Shown: piece by piece, positions 19,377-26,000 of the stretch | Numbering within the stretch: the first letter of the stretch is position 1 | Layout: every line of letters starts with the position of its first letter | NCBI RefSeq assembly: GCF_016908415.1 | Contig: NZ_JAFBDW010000003.1 | Span: 310,001 to 374,000 of the forward strand | DNA from: Caldicoprobacter guelmensis | Lineage (GTDB): Bacteria > Bacillota > Clostridia > Caldicoprobacterales > Caldicoprobacteraceae | Direction of reading: 5' to 3' | DNA length: 64,000 nucleotides | Made by a program: the position numbers and the translations under genes | The notes under the pieces: model-generated | What the model was told of the DNA's origin: nothing | The model's database searches: none | What the model saw: only the letters and a program-made list of their open reading frames with translations

Positions 19377-20039
19377 TCATACCCCTCTCAGTATATCCCT
19401 TACCTTTATAATACCTAATCTAGGGCTAGTCAAAAATTTATCTTTTATCTCATCAGGTAATCTATCCAATACCCTGGCCATAGAAGCTTGAGCCAACACC
19501 ACAACATCTACCTTTTGAGCAAGATCGTTTAGCCTTTTAGCCAGTACCCTGTCATGCCCTTCTCCATCGCCCTGCATGAGCAACTTATATGCCTCATCTA
19601 CAAGTACCGGTTCTACCGTTACCCTTTTACCCGCTTTTTCGGCTTTTACCCTAATTAAATTTATGGTTGGCTTCAAAGTAGTACTTAGGGTGGCAACCAC
19701 TCCGATAACGCTCCCTAAAGTTACTGCCCGCTCTGTCATAGCCTCGTCTATACGAATCACCGGCACGCTGAGCTTGCCATTCAACTCATCAGCCAGCTCC
19801 CCTACAGACGAACAGGCGTTCAGTATGACATCCGCCCCCAGACTCTCCGCAATTTTGGCATAGGTAAACCATCTCTCCCTTACCTCTGCAACATTGCCCC
19901 CATTTTCTATAAGCTGAGGTAATATCGAATCATCAAGAAGATTTATCACTTTAACCTCAGGGATAAGTTCAGATGCCAAATTCTTCAAGGGCTCTATAGT
20001 AACAGGGGTAGTGTGTATGATAGCAAGCTTTTTATCCAT
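19377..20039 (-). CDS. Aspartate/glutamate racemase-family protein lacking the second catalytic cysteine
   Basis: First gene of the sugar operon. 220 residues from the ATG at 20037-20039 (GGGGTG ribosome site 7 nt upstream). The fold signature of the Asp/Glu/hydantoin racemase family is visible: IIHTTPVTIEPL at the start and NACSSVGE around Cys76. In classical racemases a second Cys lies in the C-terminal half; here the equivalent stretch reads VVLAQASMARV, with no Cys. It is therefore unlikely to be an ordinary two-base amino-acid racemase. Such proteins with one or no Cys occur as isomerases or decarboxylases. Its position ahead of two sugar kinases suggests a sugar-derived substrate (inference). 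Confidence 0.72.
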   Translation of the reverse strand: MDKKLAIIHTTPVTIEPLKNLASELIPEVKVINLLDDSILPQLIENGGNVAEVRERWFTYAKIAESLGADVILNACSSVGELADELNGKLSVPVIRIDEAMTERAVTLGSVIGVVATLSTTLKPTINLIRVKAEKAGKRVTVEPVLVDEAYKLLMQGDGEGHDRVLAKRLNDLAQKVDVVVLAQASMARVLDRLPDEIKDKFLTSPRLGIIKVRDILRGV

Positions 20040-20063
20040 AATCAAACACCCCTTCACGTAGTA

Positions 20064-20077
20064 AGTAGTTAACTACT
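20064..20077. promoter_or_regulatory. Perfect 14-bp palindrome, candidate operator of the sugar operon
   Basis: AGTAGTTAACTACT lies between the -10 element and the ATG of the racemase-family gene, close to the expected transcription start. A repressor bound here would block the promoter at 20084-20112. No sugar-responsive regulator is encoded nearby, so the binder is unknown. Confidence 0.5.
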
Positions 20078-20083
20078 GACTTT

Positions 20084-20112
20084 ATGCTACCATCTTCTTT
20101 ATGCTATGTCAA
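20084..20112 (-). promoter_or_regulatory. Sigma-A promoter of the sugar operon
   Basis: Minus strand TTGACA, 17 bp, TAGCAT: perfect -35, ideal spacing. A 10-bp direct repeat (CTTTATGCTA at 20080-20089 and 20097-20106) overlaps the -10 and spacer and might be a regulator site. Confidence 0.7.
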
Positions 20113-20189
20113 ACGTGACTTCACAATTCCTCACTATACTTTTGAAACAAATCATTACTCAAGAAAGCATGTTTAACAAAAAACCAAGT

Positions 20190-20217
20190 TTAACATTTTT
20201 CGACGTTATGTTATAAT
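20190..20217 (+). promoter_or_regulatory. Sigma-A-like promoter of the decayed cotransporter gene
   Basis: TTAACA, 16 bp, TATAAT. The promoter is intact although the gene it drives is broken, so the pseudogene may still be transcribed. Confidence 0.55.
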
Positions 20218-20266
20218 ATCCGAGGTGCAAAACTCATATAAGTATTCACAAAAGGAGGAAGCTGTT

Positions 20267-20967
20267 TTGCAGTTGGAAAATTTATTTTCTTTTATAGGTG
20301 GGCTGGGCCTTTTCATATACGGAATGAAGCTCATGGGAGATGGACTTGAGAAAATAGCTGGTAACAGATTAAAATCAATACTAGGATATCTTACAAAAAT
20401 AGGCTAATGGGTGTTTTGACTGGGACTTTAGTAACAGTAATCATCCAGAGCAGCAGCGCCACTACAGTCATGATAGTAGGATTAGTCAATGCTGGGCTTT
20501 TAAATCTTATGCAAGCTACTGGAGTCATAATGGGAGCCAATATAGGTACCACAATAACAGCTCAGCTCATAGCCCTAAAGCTTACCAAAATTGCTCTCCC
20601 CGCTATTGGTTTAGGTACAACAATATACATGTTTTCAAAAAAATAAAAGACGAAAATTCTGGGGAGAGGTCATCCTAGGCTTTGAGCTCCTGTTTTTCGG
20701 CATGCAAACCATGGAAGTTGGCCTAAAACCCCTTTCTAAGATGCCTCAATTCACCAATTTCATAGCAAATTTTAGTAAATAACGAAAACGACATAGATTA
20801 TATGGACGAAAAACTCCGTGAAAATCATATAAAAAGGCTTAACGAAGGCAAATGTAACCCCAGTTCGGGTGTAATATTTTTTAGAACGCATAGGTGATCA
20901 CGCCTTTAATATTGCATCTTATGTATTAAAAAGGGACAAACACTATAAAAGGCCTGTAGTGAAGTAA
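20267..20967 (+). pseudogene. Na+/phosphate cotransporter (NptA/PhoU-domain family), frameshifted and internally deleted
   Basis: The frame starts at a TTG (20267) behind AAAGGAGG and reads FIGGLGLFIYGMKLMGDGLEK, the start of NptA-type cotransporters. A frameshift near 20402 moves it to the frame of MGVLTGTLVT, IIQSSSATTVM and MGANIGTTITAQ, the QSSSATT transport repeat. A second break is near 20643, after which GFELLFFGMQTMEVGLKPL can be read. The end (about 20870-20967) reads FLERIGDHAFNIA, the C-terminal PhoU-like domain. Full-length relatives have about 550 residues; only some 230 codons remain, so a large middle part is missing. A normal promoter precedes it and a terminator follows. Confidence 0.85.
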
Positions 20968-20970
20968 ATG

Positions 20971-20993
20971 CAGCGCTTAGTGCGCTGTTTTTT
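20971..20993 (+). terminator. Intrinsic terminator after the decayed cotransporter
   Basis: CAGCGC, 5-nt loop, GCGCTG, then six T. It starts 4 nt past the stop codon of the pseudogene. Confidence 0.88.
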
Positions 20994-21075
20994 ATATCCT
21001 TTTTAAACATTGATGCCTTTTTACTCTTATAGCCTATCTGATATAAACACAATCGTTTAACAAACAAAATACTTT

Positions 21076-21112
21076 TTCCACAAGATTTCACCAAACATAA
21101 CAAGATACGATA
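21076..21112 (+). promoter_or_regulatory. Direct-repeat activator site upstream of the UroD-type methyltransferase operon
   Basis: Two 17-bp units (21076-21092 and 21096-21112) share the core ACAAGAT at 21080-21086 and 21100-21106, a 20-bp period. The first unit matches the site at 24420-24436 (read on its own coding strand) in 14 of 17 bases; the second is weaker (9 of 17). The second unit directly abuts the -35 element, the position used by AraC-type activators. Likely binder: the PocR-AraC regulator at 24462-25787. Confidence 0.6.
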
Positions 21113-21141
21113 CAGACATCTCAAATTCCGGCTGATACAAT
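21113..21141 (+). promoter_or_regulatory. Activator-type promoter of the UroD-cobW operon
   Basis: CAGACA, 17 bp, TACAAT. The weak -35 next to a direct repeat fits a promoter that needs an activator. It lies about 54 bp upstream of the ATG at 21195. Confidence 0.6.
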
Positions 21142-21194
21142 AAAAGACAAATAAGGATACAATGCAGTTGCAGCAAAAAAGGGGGTTATCAGAT

Positions 21195-22556
21195 ATGGAC
21201 GCAATTACTGGAAAAGAGCTACTTATCAAAACCTTCAAACATGAAAAAGACCTTCCAAGAGTGCCGTGGGTACCCTTTGCAGGCGTCCATGCAGGCAGAC
21301 TTAAGGGTTACAGCGCCATTGAGGTTTTAACCGATGGCAAAAAGCTCCTTGAATCCCTTATAGAAGCTAACAGGCTGTACCGTCCCGATGGGCAGCCAGT
21401 ATTGTTTGACCTGCAGGTGGAAGCCGAAATCCTGGGATGTGAGCTGGTATGGGCAGAAAAAGCCCCACCCTCTGTCAAGTTCCATCCACTGGCTTCTGAA
21501 AAATCTGTTCCTCAACGTTTGCCCGAAAAATTAGACGGCAGGATTCCCATGATACTAGACGTAATGAAGAACTTTAAAACCGAAGTAGGTCAAAACACCG
21601 CCCTATTTGGACTGATATGCGGGCCTTTGACTCTGGCATCCCACTTAAGAGGCACAGAGCTGTTCATGGATATGTTCATAGACCCCGATTACGTACACCA
21701 ACTAATTGAATACACCGCAAGAGTGGCCAAAAGAATGGCAGAATATTATCTAGAAGCAGGTATGGATGTCATCGCCATTGTGGATCCTTTAGTTTCGCAG
21801 ATCTCTCCACAGCACTTTGCCCAGTTTGTATCAAAACCTGCTACCGATATTTTTAGCTTCATCAGACAAAAGGGAGCCTTGTCCTCATTCTTCGTGTGTG
21901 GTAACGCAGCAAAGAACATCGAGGAGATGTGTAAAACCGGCCCCGATTCTATATTCATAGATGAAAACATAGACATGTTGGAAGCAAAAAAGATAACCGA
22001 TAGATACAATATAGTGTTAGGCGGCAACATCCCCTTAACATCAGTAATGCTGTACGGTAGCCAGCAGGACAATATGAAATATGTAATAGACTTGCTTGAC
22101 AAGCTAAGCCATCATAACTTGGTCATTGCACCGGGATGCGACATGCCATATGACGTCCCACCCGAAAACCCCATTGGCATACAACAGGCCATACGCAATA
22201 CTGACGAGATAAGAAAGATGCTGGAGAATTACCAGGGCACACAGCTGGACGTAGAGGTTGAACTGCCCGACTATGAAAACCTTCAAAAACCACTCATTGA
22301 GGTCTTCACCCTGGACTCGGCCACCTGCGCCGCTTGTACCTATATGGTAAACGCCGTGAAAATTGCCAAGGAACATTTTGGAGATAAAATAGACTGGGTA
22401 GAACACAAGTTTACCACCCGTGAAGGTATAGCCCGTATCAAGAAGATGGGCATAAAGAATCTGCCCTGCATATATATCAATGGCAAGCTCAAGTATTCAT
22501 CCATAATACCTAGTAGAAATGACTTGTTTAAAAGCATAGAGGAGTGTCTAAAATAA
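21195..22556 (+). CDS. UroD/MtaA-type corrinoid methyltransferase fused to a C-terminal thioredoxin-like domain
   Basis: 453 residues from the ATG at 21195 (GGGGG ribosome site 9 nt upstream). Residues 1-340 form a uroporphyrinogen-decarboxylase-type barrel of the kind found in MtaA/MtbA and in acetogen O-demethylase methyltransferase I. Zinc ligands in that group are His-x-Cys and a distant Cys. Here Cys235 (FVCGN) and Cys315 (APGCD) are present, but the His position is Phe233. Residues 365-453 look like a thioredoxin-fold domain with Cys378-x-x-Cys381 (TCAACTYM) and a Pro in KNLPCIYING. Probable role: methyl transfer to or from the corrinoid protein at 23654. The substrate is not predictable. 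Cotranscribed with cobW (one-base overlap). Confidence 0.8.
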   Translation: MDAITGKELLIKTFKHEKDLPRVPWVPFAGVHAGRLKGYSAIEVLTDGKKLLESLIEANRLYRPDGQPVLFDLQVEAEILGCELVWAEKAPPSVKFHPLASEKSVPQRLPEKLDGRIPMILDVMKNFKTEVGQNTALFGLICGPLTLASHLRGTELFMDMFIDPDYVHQLIEYTARVAKRMAEYYLEAGMDVIAIVDPLVSQISPQHFAQFVSKPATDIFSFIRQKGALSSFFVCGNAAKNIEEMCKTGPDSIFIDENIDMLEAKKITDRYNIVLGGNIPLTSVMLYGSQQDNMKYVIDLLDKLSHHNLVIAPGCDMPYDVPPENPIGIQQAIRNTDEIRKMLENYQGTQLDVEVELPDYENLQKPLIEVFTLDSATCAACTYMVNAVKIAKEHFGDKIDWVEHKFTTREGIARIKKMGIKNLPCIYINGKLKYSSIIPSRNDLFKSIEECLK

Positions 22557-23497
22557 TGAGGCACAATATATCGGTTTACTTGATCACCGGCTTCCTTGGG
22601 GCAGGCAAGACCACCCTTTTAAAAAATCTGTTAGAATTCAGCAAAAACAAAAGGATGGGCATAATAATGAACGAATTTGGCAGCGTGGGAATAGACGGTA
22701 CACTGGTAAAAAATGAAGGCGTTGACCTGATTGAAATAAATAACGGGTCTATATTCTGCAGTTGCCTTTCCTCTACCTTTGCCGAGGGCCTAATCGCCAT
22801 GGCCAGTACTCCCATCGAGTGGCTGTTTATCGAAAGCTCAGGGCTTTCGGACCCATCTGGTATGGAAAAGGTCCTTTACGATGTACAGCCAAAAACCGGC
22901 GATATCTACGATTTTAGAGGTACCATATGCATAGTTGACGCCACCTCGTTTATAGAGCTGTCACAGACACTAGAGGTCACACGGAAACAGATTGAATACA
23001 GCCACCTGGTAGTAATAAACAAGGTAGACCTGGTGGATGAGGCAAGACTCAAAAGCATTCACGAAAGGATTCGCAGCTTAAATCCTGTCGCTCCCATCGT
23101 AACTACTTCCTACGGTAGGTTGGATTATGCCTGGTTGCAGCAAAATCTCAAAGATTTCCCGCTGCCTCCAGCTACTCCCAACCTAAACTGCCCAACGAAC
23201 AGACCAAAAACCCTGCTTCTTGAAACCGATGGAGAGTTCAACAGGGAAAAGCTGAAGAAGTTTTTACAAAGCATTTCGGACTTGGCTTTCAGAATAAAAG
23301 GATTCTTTAAGCTAAAGGAAGGATGGCATTATGTGGACGGGGTTAACAGCTCCTTCTCTATAACGCCTATTAACATAGAACGCGACATCTCGCAAATGGT
23401 AGTAATATTAAAGACTAGACAGCCTGTGATGGACACCATACAAAAAAGCTGGAAAAGGCATTTCAGCAATGAATTGCGTATTAGAGAGAAAAATTGA
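22556..23497 (+). CDS. CobW/COG0523-family GTPase (putative metal chaperone)
   Basis: 313 residues starting at the ATG in the TAATG overlap with the upstream stop. It has a Walker A loop GAGKTTLLKN, the family switch ESSGLSDP, a guanine-specificity NKVDLVDE and a CSC motif (IFCSCLSS) in place of the usual CxCC. Proteins of this family insert or deliver metals such as Zn2+ or Co2+. Cotranscription with a zinc-dependent UroD-type methyltransferase suggests that it loads metal into that enzyme, or assists the cobalt-corrinoid partner (inference). The C-terminal CobW domain is present (about 215-310). A bidirectional terminator follows. Confidence 0.87.
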   Translation: MRHNISVYLITGFLGAGKTTLLKNLLEFSKNKRMGIIMNEFGSVGIDGTLVKNEGVDLIEINNGSIFCSCLSSTFAEGLIAMASTPIEWLFIESSGLSDPSGMEKVLYDVQPKTGDIYDFRGTICIVDATSFIELSQTLEVTRKQIEYSHLVVINKVDLVDEARLKSIHERIRSLNPVAPIVTTSYGRLDYAWLQQNLKDFPLPPATPNLNCPTNRPKTLLLETDGEFNREKLKKFLQSISDLAFRIKGFFKLKEGWHYVDGVNSSFSITPINIERDISQMVVILKTRQPVMDTIQKSWKRHFSNELRIREKN

Positions 23498-23506
23498 ATA
23501 CAACAA

Positions 23507-23541
23507 AAAATAGGGCATTTCATTGTAAAATGCCCTATTTT
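23507..23541. terminator. Bidirectional terminator between cobW and the corrinoid protein gene
   Basis: AAAATAGGGCATTT, 6-nt loop, AAAATGCCCTATTTT. It serves cobW from the left and could serve the corrinoid gene, which ends about 110 nt to the right on the opposite strand. Confidence 0.85.
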
Positions 23542-23653
23542 GGTAGTTTTATACACCGTTGAACCGCCTTTTACTTCAAGAGTTAAAAACTTTGTAAAAA
23601 GTACAGTACTGTAAAAAAGAAAGGTCTTCTTGCTGATTTTTTGATAAAATGCA

Positions 23654-24289
23654 TCACGCAACAAAGGTCTTCGCCAGGTCAGCAGCCGATGCAGCATCTG
23701 GGGCATATCCGTCAGCTCCGATCTCATCGGCAAACTTCTGTGTAACCGGAGCTCCTCCCACCATAACCTTTACTTGGTCCCTTATTCCTGCCGCCTTCAA
23801 GGCCTCGATGGTATCCTTCATAGCCGGCATAGTGGTAGTGAGCAGCGCAGACATAGCGACGATACAACCTGGCCCTGCAGTTTTGGCTGCATTGACAAAT
23901 TTTTCGGGCGAGACGTCGATGCCAAGGTCAGTTACTTCAAATCCCGCCCCTTCCAACATCATGGCAACCAAATTCTTCCCGATATCATGTAAATCGCCTT
24001 TTACGGTACCGATAACTACCTTACCCATGGGCTTCACATCTCGTTCAGCCAATAAGGGTTTTAATATGTTCAACCCAGCATACATAGCGCGGGCAGCGAT
24101 GAGCACCTCTGGAACGTATATCTCGTTATTCTTGAACAGCTCGCCCACTTCGCTCATCCCTACTATGAGCCCCTTATTGAGAATATCCTCCGGGCTTATC
24201 CCTTCTGCCAGCGCTGCCTCAACCATTTCCTTCACTTTTGGAGCATTGCCAGCTTTCAAGGCATCAGCAATCGCTCTGAAATCAGCCAT
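23654..24289 (-). CDS. Corrinoid methyltransferase protein (MtaC/MttC/MtbC-type)
   Basis: Carries the methyl group on a bound corrinoid between methyltransferase partners. 211 residues. An N-terminal four-helix cap (about 1-85) is followed by a B12-binding Rossmann domain with the cobalt-ligand motif D99-L-H101-D-I-G104 (TVKGDLHDIGKN), a Ser/Thr-rich second site (VAMSALLTTTMPAM) and MVGGAPVT. Length and layout match the corrinoid subunits of acetogen O-demethylases and methylamine systems. ATG start with GAGGAGGGGG upstream. Its own promoter and activator site lie at 24391-24456. No substrate-specific MtaB, MtbB or MttB gene is adjacent. Confidence 0.94.
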   Translation of the reverse strand: MADFRAIADALKAGNAPKVKEMVEAALAEGISPEDILNKGLIVGMSEVGELFKNNEIYVPEVLIAARAMYAGLNILKPLLAERDVKPMGKVVIGTVKGDLHDIGKNLVAMMLEGAGFEVTDLGIDVSPEKFVNAAKTAGPGCIVAMSALLTTTMPAMKDTIEALKAAGIRDQVKVMVGGAPVTQKFADEIGADGYAPDAASAADLAKTFVA

Positions 24290-24390
24290 CGGTTTAACCC
24301 CCTCCTCTTCAAATATTTACGAGTTCACTTTTTCAACAAAAGTAATGGCCTAATGCTAACTGTGTTGCTTTTAAAATCTTACTATAATAA

Positions 24391-24419
24391 ATTATAGCAG
24401 GTTTGTCTTAAGCTGTATC
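24391..24419 (-). promoter_or_regulatory. Activator-type promoter of the corrinoid protein gene
   Basis: Minus strand GATACA, 17 bp, TATAAT. The -10 lies inside an inverted repeat CTATAAT-2-ATTATAG (24382-24397). The -35 is poor and is abutted by the direct repeats at 24420-24456. The leader would be about 95 nt. Confidence 0.6.
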
Positions 24420-24456
24420 GGTTAAATCTTGTGAACATAGGTAAAATCTTGTCAAC
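24420..24456 (-). promoter_or_regulatory. Direct-repeat activator site upstream of the corrinoid protein gene
   Basis: Minus strand units GTTGACAAGATTTTACC (24456-24440) and GTTCACAAGATTTAACC (24436-24420), 15 of 17 identical, 20-bp period, 3-bp gap. They abut the weak -35 at 24414-24419. This is the layout of AraC-family class II sites, and a PocR-AraC gene ends 6 nt away. Confidence 0.72.
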
Positions 24457-24461
24457 CCATT

Positions 24462-25787
24462 CTAAAGATTTTTTCTGTACTGAGCAGGGGTTACTCCCAC
24501 GTATTTCTTAAACACCTTGCTGAAATAGCTGGCATCGTCATAGCCCACCTGAGATGCTACAGCCACTATGGATAGTGACGTATCTTTAAGCAGCTTTTTT
24601 GCCTCCTCCATCCGTACCATAGTTAAATACTCCAGAAACGTTATATTGAGCTCCTCCTTAAACAGGTGGCTGAGATAATACGGGCTTATATAAACACTTC
24701 GAGCTACATCCTCAAGCGTGATATCTCTATTATAATTCTCCCGAATATACTTTAAAGCCTCTCCAAGGCTTCTGGCATTGCGAACTTTTTTGGTTTCATA
24801 CATGGTATCCATAAAGGTGTCCAACACCTTCACAACCCAATGGCATATCTCATCCATGCTATCTATCCGCGATAATTCAGAAATAAAGCCGTAGTTTAGC
24901 CCTAACAGTTTTTCTAAGCTGGCACCACCTTCTACTGCCGCCCTCGACACCACAACTACCAACTCCAATATCCTAGCTTTCATGAGGTCCATGTTTCCGA
25001 CAGTACGGAAAAATATATCCCCTAGCAGGTCATTTAAAATCTCTTTTGCTCCTGCACGGTCTCCTAACCTTACTTTGCTTAAAAGCTCATGTTCTTTATC
25101 TATAGGATATAACGGCTCCTGAACCTTGGCCTCAAGCGCCTTAATGGTCTCCTCTGCACGCTTTCTCTCAAATATCGCCTCAGCCAGCTTTGCCTGCTGT
25201 TCATTTAGCTCTTTCCTATACTGCAAAGTCAACATCCCAGTTTTTGCAATGTGATTGGCTACTATGAAGATAAGCCGGGCTGCTGCCTGTACACCTCTAC
25301 TGGAAAGCATTTTCACTTGCCTGCTAGCCACCACCAGAGCTTCACGGTTAATGTTAAGGTCTCGCGTCAGGTTTAAAAACTCCTGAACGGCAATCTCATC
25401 CCATTCCCACATGATGACCGGCCCGCACGAAATGCTGCCGAGGTATACATCCTTAAACATTATAGGCGCGGCAAACTCTATCAACCCTGCATGACATCTA
25501 AAGATGTATGGCTCACCAAGTTGAGCCGCTTGCCTTCCCGCATAGCTCATGGATTGATTACACCGCTTCAAGCCTTCAGGGTCAGAGCGCACTATCTTGC
25601 AAAATGGGCACTGACCCTCATATTCATCTGGAACAACAATAGGCTCACCTTTGGTATTTACGCATATAGCCCCTAACCCCGTGGCCAGCACAAAACAGTT
25701 GAGTATGCTCTTCAACTCTTTTACATCAACGACATCTTCGATGCTTATACTCTCCATGTCATAAAACCTACTGTCGTACTCAGTCAT
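24462..25787 (-). CDS. PocR-domain AraC-family transcriptional regulator
   Basis: 441 residues. The N-terminal PocR ligand-binding domain (about 18-185) has conserved Cys and His in GQCPFCKIV, GLKRCNQSM and IFRCHAGLIEFAAPI. A middle helical region (about 200-335) follows. The C-terminal AraC double helix-turn-helix (about 340-441) reads ITLEDVARSVYISPYYLSHLF and SIVAVASQVGYDDASYFSKVFKKYVG. PocR domains are found in regulators of propanediol and corrinoid-methyltransferase genes in Firmicutes. ATG start behind AGGGGGA. It lies just upstream of the corrinoid gene on the same strand; the direct repeats at 24420-24456 and 21076-21112 are its likely targets. Confidence 0.93.
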   Translation of the reverse strand: MTEYDSRFYDMESISIEDVVDVKELKSILNCFVLATGLGAICVNTKGEPIVVPDEYEGQCPFCKIVRSDPEGLKRCNQSMSYAGRQAAQLGEPYIFRCHAGLIEFAAPIMFKDVYLGSISCGPVIMWEWDEIAVQEFLNLTRDLNINREALVVASRQVKMLSSRGVQAAARLIFIVANHIAKTGMLTLQYRKELNEQQAKLAEAIFERKRAEETIKALEAKVQEPLYPIDKEHELLSKVRLGDRAGAKEILNDLLGDIFFRTVGNMDLMKARILELVVVVSRAAVEGGASLEKLLGLNYGFISELSRIDSMDEICHWVVKVLDTFMDTMYETKKVRNARSLGEALKYIRENYNRDITLEDVARSVYISPYYLSHLFKEELNITFLEYLTMVRMEEAKKLLKDTSLSIVAVASQVGYDDASYFSKVFKKYVGVTPAQYRKNL

Positions 25788-25859
25788 CCCATAGTCCCCC
25801 TGTTAGAACCAGCTTTATTACCCCCGCTTTAACAAAAAACTTCGTTAAAAAGTTTCAAT

Positions 25860-25884
25860 TGGCGCTTTTTCATAAAAAGCGCCA
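25860..25884. terminator. Hairpin downstream of the LysM protein gene
   Basis: GGCGCTTTTT, 3-nt loop, AAAAAGCGCC with one flanking T-A pair. It lies 117 nt past the stop of the LysM gene and about 70 nt upstream of the PocR-AraC gene. On the minus strand it is followed by an AT-rich stretch that includes five T. Confidence 0.6.
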
Positions 25885-26000
25885 TCCTTTTGCACATCAT
25901 TTCAATTCTATATTATACATCATCTCATACCATTCTGTCTTTACGATTGACCAACAAATTTCTCTATCGCGTCAAACCTTATTTCATACCAACTCATCGC

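Noticed and set aside
24290..24461. Cobalamin riboswitch ahead of the corrinoid protein gene
   Set aside because: The leader is only about 95 nt and AT-rich, with no B12-box-like element; the direct repeats explain the conserved look better.
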